7,089 nucleotides of DNA from Prevotellaceae bacterium (GTDB lineage: Bacteria; Bacteroidota; Bacteroidia; Bacteroidales; Paludibacteraceae), in contig JAISXJ010000178.1 in the NCBI GenBank assembly GCA_031270565.1, forward strand, positions 1-7,089, read 5' to 3'. The notes under the pieces are model-generated. The model did no database searches. It worked only from the letters and a program-made list of their open reading frames with translations, and had not been told where the DNA came from. Within the stretch, counting starts at the first letter, position 1; each line of letters starts with the position of its first letter. The position numbers were made by a program, and so were the translations under genes. Shown here in pieces: positions 1 through 6,419 of the stretch.

Positions 1-16
1 TGTATTTGTGGCTAAA

Positions 17-123
17 TTATTTTTGAACACAGATACCGCAGATTAGACACGATTTTCACAGATAGAAATCTGCGTTTATCTGTTAAATCTGTGTCATCTG
101 TGTTCTGTTTTTCTATTGACATT
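17..123. repeat. Dispersed repeat, copy 1 (CACAGATT-type, ~107 bp)
   Basis: Nearly identical to 6950-7057 in the same orientation; the differences are one extra G in the second copy (CTGCG against CTGGCG) and a C/T change near the right end. Its ends form a perfect 10-bp inverted repeat, GAACACAGAT (25-34) and ATCTGTGTTC (96-105). The interior is built of degenerate CACAGATT/AATCTGTG words facing each other, so a single strand could fold into an imperfect long hairpin. No reading frame is evident. Repeats made of such words are common between genes in Bacteroidota and some other environmental bacteria. The two copies flank ordinary housekeeping genes, so they are read as a dispersed family and not as the ends of one transposon. 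Confidence 0.9.
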
Positions 124-168
124 ATTCACTAATAACTATACTCTACAAACTAATAACTAAAAAAACGC

Positions 169-176
169 TACCTTTG
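169..176 (+). promoter_or_regulatory. Bacteroidota -7 promoter box TACCTTTG, probably giving a leaderless mRNA
   Basis: TACCTTTG matches the TAnnTTTG -7 consensus of Bacteroidota primary-sigma promoters exactly and ends 4 nt before the ATG at 181. In this promoter class transcription starts a few bases past the final G, which puts the +1 at or next to the start codon. No convincing TTTG -33 element lies 19-21 bp upstream. There is no room for a Shine-Dalgarno sequence. The box and its spacing are seen; the leaderless start is inferred. Confidence 0.6.
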
Positions 177-180
177 CCGT

Positions 181-1125
181 ATGAAATTAATTGCTGACCA
201 CATAGAACAACTGCTTGAACGCCACACGTGTGTGATTGTCCCCGCTGTCGGGGGATTTGTTACTCGGATGGTGTCGGCGGAAATTCTGGACGATACCATT
301 GTGCCGCCACATCGCGAAATTGGATTTAATCCGGCGCTTCTCCATGATGACGGATTGCTTGTTGAGGCGCTGATGCAGTCGCAGAATATTTCATATCTCG
401 CGGCGCAAATTATGCTCACCGAACATATTTCCCGTATGAAGCGGCAACTACACAGGCACGGCGAGCTGCATATCGGGCAAATAGGCACACTCAAAATTGT
501 GGGACAGCATATTGACTTTATCCCGACAGATGCCCCGTTTCTTCCGGAAAATATCGGATTAAAACCTCTTTCCGTCAACCGTTTGCCCGCACACACCACA
601 CCGGCTGGAATCTACTTGAAAAACAAACGTACCCTTGTGATTTCGCTTCCTGCCTCGCAAACAAGCGTGTTGCGTTATGCAGCGGGCTTCGCGCTGGTCA
701 TAGCGTTGTCGTTCTTTACGCCACCGCAATCGCACAACAGACAGCAGGCGGGCTTCCTGCCGACCTCGTCGTTGTCTCCGGTTCATCATCAGCGCCCACT
801 CCAAACGCTTACGGACACCGATACGGTCGCTGTCGTTACGCCGGACACGATACAAACGCCGCCCGTAATGCCTGTGACGAAAACGCATACGCGCCACTTT
901 TACCTGATTATCGCCAGCCTGAAAACGCAAGCCGAAGCGGAAATCTTCTGTCGGAATTTCAAAGTGAAGTCGGGCGATACACTGCAAATATTATCCCCTC
1001 TTGGTGGCGAAAACTACCGTATTTCGCTCAATACATTCGATTCACGCAGTCAAGCCATAACTGCTATGAACACCGTCCGTTCGTCGCGTGAAGATTTGAG
1101 CCGTGCATGGCTATTGGTGAGATAA
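181..1125 (+). CDS. HU-CCDC81 domain / transmembrane / SPOR domain protein
   Basis: A 314-aa single-pass membrane protein. Residues 1 to about 130 match the two-part prokaryotic HU-CCDC81 region, a divergent HU/IHF-like DNA-binding fold: the start MKLIADHIEQLL, then VPAVGGFV at 20-27, the IGFNP segment at 47-51 and the G-rich IGQIGTLKIVGQ stretch at 98-109. One hydrophobic helix follows at about 164-180, then a Pro/Thr-rich linker to about 235, and a C-terminal SPOR domain (about 238-314, beginning RHFYLIIAS and ending AWLLVR), a fold that binds denuded septal peptidoglycan. The inferred topology is HU inside and SPOR in the periplasm, so the protein could tie DNA to the division site. The first ATG is chosen because the next in-frame Met (residue 30) would remove the conserved N-terminus. 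The gene precedes nth by 30 nt and is probably co-transcribed with it. Confidence 0.87.
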   Translation: MKLIADHIEQLLERHTCVIVPAVGGFVTRMVSAEILDDTIVPPHREIGFNPALLHDDGLLVEALMQSQNISYLAAQIMLTEHISRMKRQLHRHGELHIGQIGTLKIVGQHIDFIPTDAPFLPENIGLKPLSVNRLPAHTTPAGIYLKNKRTLVISLPASQTSVLRYAAGFALVIALSFFTPPQSHNRQQAGFLPTSSLSPVHHQRPLQTLTDTDTVAVVTPDTIQTPPVMPVTKTHTRHFYLIIASLKTQAEAEIFCRNFKVKSGDTLQILSPLGGENYRISLNTFDSRSQAITAMNTVRSSREDLSRAWLLVR

Positions 1126-1155
1126 CTCCCTGTACCTATCCCTTATCCGCCCCTG

Positions 1156-1827
1156 ATGATGCTCACAAAGAAACAACGTTATGACCATATTATTCAATGG
1201 TTTTTAGAAAACAAACCGGTAGCGGAAAGTGAATTGCATTACCGTAATCCGTTTGAGTTGCTGGTGGCGGTCATTCTTTCGGCGCAGTGTACCGACAAGC
1301 GGGTTAATATGATTACGCCGCCTCTGTTCAAAGCCTGCCCCACACCCGAAGCAATGAGCAAAGCCGGTGTGGACAAGGTGTTTGAGATTATTCATTCGGT
1401 TTCCTATCCTAACAGTAAGGCACGGCATCTGGTAGCGATGGCGCAGAAGTTGCAGACTGATTTTGCAGGCGAGGTGCCAGATGATACCGATGCGCTGCAA
1501 ACCTTGCCCGGCGTTGGACGTAAAACGGCAAATGTGATAGCTTCGGTAATTTTTCATCAGCCCAAAATGGCTGTTGACACCCATGTCTTTCGTGTTGCGG
1601 AACGTCTGGGGCTGACCACAAACGCCAAAACGCCTCTGCAAACCGAAAACGAACTTGTCCGCCATATCCCGACAGAACATATTGCTACGGCGCATCACTG
1701 GCTGATTTTGCACGGGCGCTATGTCTGCAAGGCGCGTGCCCCGCTGTGTGAGCAATGTGGATTAAAGCCCTTTTGCCGTTATTTTGCACGGCAAGTCCCT
1801 GTTTCCAAAGAACAGAATACGCCATAA
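1156..1827 (+). CDS. nth: Endonuclease III, DNA glycosylase/AP lyase
   Basis: A 223-aa base-excision repair enzyme that removes oxidised pyrimidines and cleaves at abasic sites. The helix-hairpin-helix motif is LPGVGRKTANVI (117-128), with the expected catalytic Lys123. The catalytic Asp141 lies in VDTHVFRVAERLGL. The C-terminal [4Fe-4S] loop has the classic spacing C-x6-C-x2-C-x5-C (Cys191, 198, 201, 207). The N-terminal PFELLVAVILSAQCTD block is typical of the family. Length is slightly above the usual ~211 aa. The start is ATGATG, so 1156 or 1159 is possible; no clear ribosome-binding site distinguishes them. The gene sits 30 nt behind the HU/SPOR gene with no -7 box in the gap, which suggests one operon. 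It converges with ffh, their stops being 19 nt apart. Confidence 0.97.
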   Translation: MMLTKKQRYDHIIQWFLENKPVAESELHYRNPFELLVAVILSAQCTDKRVNMITPPLFKACPTPEAMSKAGVDKVFEIIHSVSYPNSKARHLVAMAQKLQTDFAGEVPDDTDALQTLPGVGRKTANVIASVIFHQPKMAVDTHVFRVAERLGLTTNAKTPLQTENELVRHIPTEHIATAHHWLILHGRYVCKARAPLCEQCGLKPFCRYFARQVPVSKEQNTP

Positions 1828-1846
1828 GGCGTGAGGCTTATCAAAT

Positions 1847-3160
1847 TCAGCGCCTTGCCGGATTGCTCTGTTTCTGCACCGAGCGCATCATACGTTGCAT
1901 TTCTTCAAAGCGTTTCAGAAGACGGTTAACTTCCTGAATAGAACATCCCGAACCTGCGGCAATGCGGTTTTTGCGACTTCCGTTGAGCGATTGCGGATGT
2001 GTACGTTCATACGGTGTCATCGACTGAATAATGGCTTCCATGCCGACAAATGTATTCTCATCCAAATTAACGTCCTGATCTTTAGTCATCTTGTTGAACC
2101 CGGGAATCATTGAAGTTATCTCTTTGAGGTTACCCATCTTTTTGAGCTGTTGTATCTGCTCCATAAAATCATTAAAGTCCATCTGTTTTTTGGCAATCTT
2201 TTTGGATATGCGACGGGAAGTATTCTCGTCGTAAACCTCCTGAGCGCGTTCCACAAAGGAAACAATATCGCCCATTCCCAAAATTCTGTCTGCCATACGT
2301 GCAGGATGAAACAAATCTATGGCTTCCGGTTTTTCACCCGTTCCGATAAACTTTATCGGCTTGTCCACCACCGAACGAATAGACAATGCTGCTCCGCCGC
2401 GTGTGTCGCCGTCGAGTTTGGTCAGCACGACGCCGGTGAAATCAAGACGCGAATTAAATTCCTTTGCCGTATTTACGGCATCCTGTCCGGTCATAGCATC
2501 CACGACAAAGAGAATTTCCTGCGGATGAACGGCTTCCTTGATTGCCGTAATCTCCTGCATCATCTGCTCGTCAACAGCCAGACGACCGGCAGTGTCAATA
2601 ATAACTACATTATGATTGTTTTGTTTGGCAAACTGTATGGCTTCCCGCGCAATTTTTACGGGATTTTTTTCATCGGCACGACTGAATACAGGCACACCAA
2701 TCTGTTCTCCCAGCACGTGAAGCTGGTCAATTGCCGCCGGACGATAGACATCGCAGGCTACCAAAAGCGGATGTTTGCCATATTTCGAGCGTATCATCTT
2801 GGCTAATTTGCCCGAAAAGGTAGTTTTTCCAGACCCCTGCAAACCGGACATCAGAATAACAGCCGGCGACCCATTTAGAGAAATATCAACGTGTGCGCCA
2901 CCCATAAGGGCAGTCAGTTCATCGTGTACGACTTTTACCATCAATTCGTTGGGTTTGACGGCGGTAAGAACATTCATCCCCAGCGCCTTTTCCTTTACCT
3001 CGTCGGTGAATGTTTTGGCAACCCTGTAATTGACATCGGCATCAAGCAGCGCCTTACGAACGTCTTTAAGTGTTTCGGCGACATTGATTTCGGTAATTCT
3101 ACCCTGCCCTTTCAGCATTTTTAGCGACTTTTCAATCCGTTCGCTCAACGTTTCAAACAT
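1847..3160 (-). CDS. ffh: Signal recognition particle GTPase Ffh (SRP54)
   Basis: A 437-aa protein component of the bacterial signal recognition particle. It binds 4.5S/6S RNA and signal peptides on ribosomes and docks with FtsY for co-translational membrane targeting. The N domain (about 1-88) is a helical bundle. The G domain carries the P-loop GLQGSGKTT (106-114), DVYRPAA (137-143), DTAGR (189-193) and TKLDGDTRGG (247-256). The M domain (about 297-437) holds the methionine-rich signal-peptide groove and the SRP-RNA-binding motif SRKNRIAAGSG (395-405), followed by a Met-rich helix near 421-425. It is full length, with all key motifs intact. A -7 box at 3333-3326 would give it a leader of about 160 nt that contains a MITE-like palindrome. 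No SRP RNA gene is seen in the window. Confidence 0.98.
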   Translation of the reverse strand: MFETLSERIEKSLKMLKGQGRITEINVAETLKDVRKALLDADVNYRVAKTFTDEVKEKALGMNVLTAVKPNELMVKVVHDELTALMGGAHVDISLNGSPAVILMSGLQGSGKTTFSGKLAKMIRSKYGKHPLLVACDVYRPAAIDQLHVLGEQIGVPVFSRADEKNPVKIAREAIQFAKQNNHNVVIIDTAGRLAVDEQMMQEITAIKEAVHPQEILFVVDAMTGQDAVNTAKEFNSRLDFTGVVLTKLDGDTRGGAALSIRSVVDKPIKFIGTGEKPEAIDLFHPARMADRILGMGDIVSFVERAQEVYDENTSRRISKKIAKKQMDFNDFMEQIQQLKKMGNLKEITSMIPGFNKMTKDQDVNLDENTFVGMEAIIQSMTPYERTHPQSLNGSRKNRIAAGSGCSIQEVNRLLKRFEEMQRMMRSVQKQSNPARR

Positions 3161-3181
3161 AATCTGTGGTTTTTATATATA

Positions 3182-3303
3182 GGGGGCTTCTAAAAATTAG
3201 ATTTTTCAAGGCTTGCCATTGAGGTAAAAGCGGAGTTTACTAACGTAAATGAGCATTTTACCGAAAGAGCGTAACGCAGAAAAAGCATTTTTTAGAAGTT
3301 CCC
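3182..3303. mobile_element. MITE-like 122-bp imperfect palindrome in the ffh leader
   Basis: The ends are inverted repeats: GGGGGCTTCTAAAAA (3182-3196) and, read on the other strand from 3303, GGGAACTTCTAAAAA, 13 of 15 identical. Each end is bordered by TA (3180-3181 and 3304-3305), consistent with a 2-bp TA target duplication. The centre is also palindromic: GGTAAAA (3223-3229) with TTTTACC (3256-3262), and GTTTAC (3235-3240) with GTAAAT (3245-3250) around a TAAC loop. No transposase is encoded. Small non-autonomous elements of this form are moved in trans by IS elements; TA duplication fits IS630/Tc1-mariner or some IS5-group elements, but the parent cannot be named from this window. It lies between the ffh promoter box and the ffh start, so it would be transcribed as a long hairpin. 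Confidence 0.7.
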
Positions 3304-3325
3304 TAAAGGTGATAAATTGCGGCGA

Positions 3326-3333
3326 CAAAGGTA
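3326..3333 (-). promoter_or_regulatory. Predicted ffh promoter, -7 box TACCTTTG
   Basis: Read on the minus strand, TACCTTTG is an exact TAnnTTTG match in the 199-nt gap upstream of ffh. Transcription would start near 3320 and run through the MITE-like palindrome to the ATG at 3160. No good TTTG lies 19-21 bp upstream; the only TTG-containing words there belong to a short heptamer repeat at 3351-3371. The box is followed, after 8 nt, by ATTTATCACC, the same decamer found 7 nt after the box at 6711-6704. Confidence 0.5.
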
Positions 3334-3350
3334 ACAAAAATTTGATTAGC

Positions 3351-3371
3351 GGTCAGTTGTCAATTGTCAGT
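3351..3371 (-). repeat. Three-unit heptamer repeat (CTGACAA family) at the radical SAM gene end
   Basis: On the minus strand the stretch reads CTGACAA, TTGACAA, CTGACCG. The first unit is identical to a heptamer repeated in the long array at 6844-6894. The repeat spans the end of the radical SAM gene: the last three sense codons and the TGA stop (at 3362-3360) lie within it. It is short enough that chance cannot be excluded, but the exact shared heptamer and the adjoining -7 box in both places argue for a common origin. Confidence 0.5.
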
Positions 3372-4292
3372 TCTTTCAGAAAGTTGCGCTCCCTGAAAGG
3401 TTTGGCGTTCACGCATACGCCGTTCGAGTTTGGCGGTAAACGTATAGTTTTTTATCCCCCAGTCCGGCGCAATCAGCAATGACTTGGGCGACTGCGACAC
3501 AAAACGCTCAATGGCAATGCGTCTGTCAAGCCGTTCCAGAAAGTCGATGACCAAATCAATATACGCTTCCAAAGTCGGCATTTGGATGATATCGGGCGAC
3601 TGTGCCGCCTGTTGCGCCAAAAACGTGCCTCTTATCAGCTGCAACTGATGTATCTTCAGCGCCGTCAACGGCAGGCGATTTAAACAGTCGGCATGATGAA
3701 GCATAGCTGCGCGGGTTTCACCGGGCAGTCCCAGTATCAGATGCGCAGACGTGCGGATGCCGCGTTCCGCTGTTGCGGTAATGGCTGTTACAGCTGTTGC
3801 GTAATCGTGTCCTCGATTGATAAAACGAAGCGTCTCGTCGCAGGTGGATTCAACTCCATATTCTATCATGACATAATATTTTTGAGCAAGGTCGGCAAAA
3901 TAGTCAAGCAGGCGGTCATCTACGCAATCGGGACGTGTGCCGATTACAATGCCTACGACATGAGGATGCGCCAGCGCATCCTGATAGAGCGCATCCAACA
4001 CTTCCAGCGGTGCATACGTATTTGTATAGGACTGAAAATAGACTAAATATTTCTGCGAAGCATATTTCCTGAAAAAATAAATCCCTTTTTCTACCTGTTG
4101 TAAAGGCGTGAGGGTCGGCTGGCAGTAGTCCGGATGAAAACTCTGATTGTTGCAATAGGTACAGCCGCCCGTACCTTTACTGCCGTCGCGGTTGGGACAC
4201 GTAAAGCCCCCGTTTATGGAGATTTTTTGAACCCGACAGCCAAACTCGGCACGCAAAGCAAGGTTATAATTATTATAAAGAGAAAAGTCCAT
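3360..4292 (-). CDS. TIGR01212 (YhcC-type) radical SAM protein
   Basis: A 310-aa radical S-adenosylmethionine enzyme. The N-terminal motif CPNRDGSKGTGGCTYC places the [4Fe-4S] cysteines at 32, 44 and 47 with C-x11-C-x2-C spacing, the signature of the TIGR01212/YhcC family and related to Elp3-like radical SAM proteins instead of the usual CxxxCxxC. Other family-like blocks are FQSYTNTYAP (86-95), VIGTRPDC (116-123), the MIEYGVES segment (142-149), and LILGLPGET (185-193), a probable SAM-binding strand/loop. The substrate of this family is not established. The length is normal. The ATG at 4292 begins just before the conserved YNNYN/GxxVxKIxINGGFTCPNRDG region. The extreme C-terminal residues TDN and the stop come from a heptamer repeat, so the native tail may have been replaced. 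No Shine-Dalgarno sequence or clear -7 box is visible upstream. It is separated from the envelope operon by an intrinsic terminator. Confidence 0.92.
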   Translation of the reverse strand: MDFSLYNNYNLALRAEFGCRVQKISINGGFTCPNRDGSKGTGGCTYCNNQSFHPDYCQPTLTPLQQVEKGIYFFRKYASQKYLVYFQSYTNTYAPLEVLDALYQDALAHPHVVGIVIGTRPDCVDDRLLDYFADLAQKYYVMIEYGVESTCDETLRFINRGHDYATAVTAITATAERGIRTSAHLILGLPGETRAAMLHHADCLNRLPLTALKIHQLQLIRGTFLAQQAAQSPDIIQMPTLEAYIDLVIDFLERLDRRIAIERFVSQSPKSLLIAPDWGIKNYTFTAKLERRMRERQTFQGAQLSERTDN

Positions 4293-4367
4293 TATCGTTT
4301 CGTCATTGGTGAAAACAAATAGTCTGTCTGTCTTTATAACGTTTTAATCCTGAATATTATTACAACG

Positions 4368-4411
4368 AAAAAACAATCTGCCCGATACGGCATTGCTACC
4401 GTATCGGGCAG
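4368..4411 (-). terminator. Strong intrinsic terminator of the envelope operon
   Basis: A perfect 13-bp stem, CTGCCCGATACGG (4378-4390) with CCGTATCGGGCAG (4399-4411), encloses an 8-nt loop. On the minus strand the stem is followed, after four bases, by TTTTTT (4373-4368). It begins 26 nt past the stop of the gene at 4438-4911, the usual position for a rho-independent terminator, and isolates the operon from the radical SAM gene. On the plus strand no T-run follows, so it should act in one direction only. Confidence 0.92.
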
Positions 4412-4437
4412 GAAGTATTCAGAACGCGACAACTTAT

Positions 4438-4911
4438 TTAATCTGCTCTGACAAAGGTCATGATAATTTCCACGTCGTCGAACTCATACCATTCGGGAGG
4501 CAAAGCGCCGATCGCAATCTCAAACGTGGCACGTGACCAGATTAGATTGAGCTTTTCGCCCGAAACAGAATATCCCATAATCATGGTAGTTATTCCGTCT
4601 TTGATGATAATTTTGTCCTCTGAAACTGTGTAAGTGCCTGCGGGCGTTATCTGTCCGTTTTGACCGCCAAAGAAGTTGTTGTCTTCACGAAACATAAATA
4701 CCAAACCGCGAAAACCGATATCAAAACTCGAAAGATCCGCTCCTTCCTCTCTGGCATTATGCGTTTCTCCATTAACAGTAATAATCAGGTTAGCCCTCTC
4801 AAAAACCCAGTAGCCGACTATTTGATTTTTCTCCTTGTCACAACTGGAAATAACCGGTAAAAGCATGCAAATGATGCTCATACGTTTTAATAAATTCAGT
4901 ACCTGTTTCAT
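4438..4911 (-). CDS. Small lipoprotein, lipocalin-like
   Basis: A 157-aa predicted lipoprotein. It has a basic N-terminus, a hydrophobic segment (about 11-20) and a lipobox VISSC with Cys24 as the lipidation site, followed by Asp-Lys-Glu-Lys. The mature part begins IVGYWVFERA and is mostly alternating beta-strand (LIITV, LVFMFRED, AGTYTVSEDKIIIKDG, MIMGYSVSGEKLNLIW, VEIIMTFVR). The opening G-x-W and the later 'F..DN...G.Y.V..D.I' pattern resemble lipocalin-like domains of Bacteroidota lipoproteins. The family match is inferred from pattern and not certain; the ligand is unknown. It is the last gene of a three-gene operon, starts 5 nt after the stop of the preceding gene and is followed by a strong terminator. 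No Shine-Dalgarno sequence is seen. Confidence 0.78.
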   Translation of the reverse strand: MKQVLNLLKRMSIICMLLPVISSCDKEKNQIVGYWVFERANLIITVNGETHNAREEGADLSSFDIGFRGLVFMFREDNNFFGGQNGQITPAGTYTVSEDKIIIKDGITTMIMGYSVSGEKLNLIWSRATFEIAIGALPPEWYEFDDVEIIMTFVRAD

Positions 4912-4916
4912 TGTCT

Positions 4917-5681
4917 TTATCTGTTTTTAAGGATGTTGATTACCAGACCGGCGAAATGCGTGGCGATAGCTTCTCTGCTGTTTGCCAGACCGTATGCCCA
5001 CGTTAATTTGGAATACCACATGTTTTCGGGTTCATAGCCGAAGCGGTATCTGGTCGGATAGCCGTCTCTAAGCAGTACCTGAATATCCGTTTCGTTAAGA
5101 CAGGTCTGTTTGTAGAGCGTAAACAAGCCACCTACCGACCCTTTTTCCACAATCACCAGTTTGAAACTCAGCACCGCATACGTCGTATTAAACGGCTTGC
5201 TTTCAGAACGGTAGCGCTGTCCGGTTCCCTTTATCTTATATTCCGACTGATAAAAGGGTGCATCCAATTGCAAGTCCTGAATTTCGATAAACAAATCTAC
5301 GTGCGTTTTCTGAGCAACCTGCGCATAATCTATCACATTATCCTTGTTGCTGAGCACACTCTCTACCGAAGCCCTGTCGATGACCGTAAATCCGGCGTTC
5401 ATCAACTCCTTTTCCAGAGCGCTGTAAACGTAGTTTTTGTCCACTGAATTTTTGTCTTCCTGCTGCGCTTCCGTGATGGATTTGGTTGCTGCCGGAATAC
5501 GCAACGCAACAGCAAGTTTCGGATGTGTGGCTAAAAAGGTCTTTAAGTCGGGCGAAATCACCGTTTCGTCCGGAATTTTAGGTGCAACAACCGTTGCAAC
5601 CTGCGGTTTAATACTCGTGCAGGCGGTCATTAATAAACCCGCTGCAAACACAATACATACGTCTTTAATAAATGTTTTCAT
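4917..5681 (-). CDS. Lipoprotein with CsgG/FlgO/LpoB-like domain
   Basis: A 254-aa predicted lipoprotein. The signal peptide ends in the lipobox LMTAC, with Cys21 lipidated. Residues about 54-140 look like the alpha/beta fold shared by CsgG, FlgO and LpoB: a first strand KLAVALRIP, then VYSALEKELMNAGFTVIDRASVESVL (85-110), a helix 'DYAQVAQKTHVD' and the strand LFIEIQDLQL (130-139). The 'E..L...GF.VIDR..' pattern is typical of that group, whose members assist secretion pores, flagella or peptidoglycan synthases. Beyond 140 comes a beta-rich region (YAVLSFKLVIVEK) and an aromatic C-terminal part with no recognised motif. The exact family and function are not known. The start is fixed by an unusually good ribosome-binding site. 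It sits between the barrel-like gene (22-nt gap) and the small lipoprotein gene (5-nt gap). Confidence 0.8.
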   Translation of the reverse strand: MKTFIKDVCIVFAAGLLMTACTSIKPQVATVVAPKIPDETVISPDLKTFLATHPKLAVALRIPAATKSITEAQQEDKNSVDKNYVYSALEKELMNAGFTVIDRASVESVLSNKDNVIDYAQVAQKTHVDLFIEIQDLQLDAPFYQSEYKIKGTGQRYRSESKPFNTTYAVLSFKLVIVEKGSVGGLFTLYKQTCLNETDIQVLLRDGYPTRYRFGYEPENMWYSKLTWAYGLANSREAIATHFAGLVINILKNR

Positions 5682-5687
5682 AAAAAA

Positions 5688-5695
5688 TCTCCTTT
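5688..5695 (-). promoter_or_regulatory. Shine-Dalgarno sequence AAAGGAGA of the CsgG/LpoB-like gene
   Basis: Minus-strand AAAGGAGA lies 6 nt before the ATG at 5681. None of the other genes in this window has an evident Shine-Dalgarno sequence, and the phylum as a whole uses them little, so this site stands out. It supports the chosen start and may raise translation of this middle gene. Confidence 0.7.
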
Positions 5696-5703
5696 GAAGG
5701 TTA

Positions 5704-6351
5704 TTAATAATTATGTGTAAAAACTACGCCAAGATGAACACCCATAAATATAGCGGGAACCAAACCATCGCCGGTGATGGTTTCCAAAGTTATGTCATTG
5801 CCAAATCCCATACCGAAACTGCCGCCAACGTCAATGGCTAATGGCAACTTTTTTATAGGGATGAAGCCGCCAACGCTCATATTGTAACCGTACAGGGATT
5901 TACGCGCGGTATAGTCGTAGAGTGACGTCCATCTACCGTACTGAATAAATTGCCAGCTGACATACACATTCTTCTGCCAGATATCCATGCCGATGTGATA
6001 GGATAAGCCCGTAAGCGTTTTGTTGTTAAACGGAACACCGAGTTGTTTAAGTTCTTCTTTAAAGTCATCGCCCAATATCATAATCGGCAATGACAGTGGC
6101 ACGGCGCGTGAACCGATGCCGGCGCTAAATGCGAATTTGGGGGTTAACCTGGCGACAACCTTGACGCCCATATTGCCATAGTCAATACCCACGCCTGCGC
6201 CTGCGGCAAACATACGGTTGGTTTCAATCAGTTCGCCGCCTTCCGAACGGTAGCCCGTTCCAATTTCTCTATCCTGAGCCATACCGGCGAGCGGCATAAA
6301 ACTCAGACATGCTGCCACAAGGACAAAAGAATAAATTGTTTTTAATTTCAT
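5704..6351 (-). CDS. Secreted, outer-membrane beta-barrel-like protein
   Basis: A 215-aa exported protein of unrecognised family. A signal peptide (1-25) ends LAGMA before Gln26, a plausible signal peptidase I site; Cys15 (VAAC) could be a lipobox, but the hydrophobic stretch before it is short. The mature protein is rich in Gly and aromatic residues and in alternating amphipathic strands (MFAAGAGVGIDYG, VKVVARLTPKFAFSAGIG, VYVSWQFIQYGRW, MSVGGFIPI, LAIDVGGSFGMGFG, AIFMGVHLGVVFTHNY). It ends in an aromatic residue (Tyr215), as outer-membrane barrels commonly do. It would make a small barrel of about eight strands. It is the first gene of the operon with the two lipoproteins and has a long leader of about 345 nt from a -7 box at 6711-6704. 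No Shine-Dalgarno sequence is visible. Confidence 0.75.
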   Translation of the reverse strand: MKLKTIYSFVLVAACLSFMPLAGMAQDREIGTGYRSEGGELIETNRMFAAGAGVGIDYGNMGVKVVARLTPKFAFSAGIGSRAVPLSLPIMILGDDFKEELKQLGVPFNNKTLTGLSYHIGMDIWQKNVYVSWQFIQYGRWTSLYDYTARKSLYGYNMSVGGFIPIKKLPLAIDVGGSFGMGFGNDITLETITGDGLVPAIFMGVHLGVVFTHNY

Positions 6352-6419
6352 AATAATAATATTTTAATAGTGAATAAAAATGACAGCATATTTAATACGG
6401 TTCCATTGCTGATTGGCGT

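Noticed and set aside
25..105. CRISPR-like array from the repeated CACAGATT words
   Set aside because: Words are short, degenerate and in both orientations, without regular spacers or cas genes.
1204..1755. Minus-strand frame of 183 codons
   Set aside because: It is antisense to nth and is explained by codon bias of the real gene.
1826..1856. Inverted repeat AAGGCG...CGCCTT between nth and ffh as a shared terminator
   Set aside because: The arms are only 6 bp with a 19-nt loop and no T-run on either strand, too weak to call.
2150..2806. Long plus-strand frame of 218 codons
   Set aside because: It lies wholly antisense to ffh, whose protein is certain from its motifs; the translation has no recognisable domain.
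4293..4377. -7 promoter box for the radical SAM gene
   Set aside because: The nearest word, ACTATTTG on the minus strand, misses two fixed positions of TAnnTTTG, so no promoter was called.
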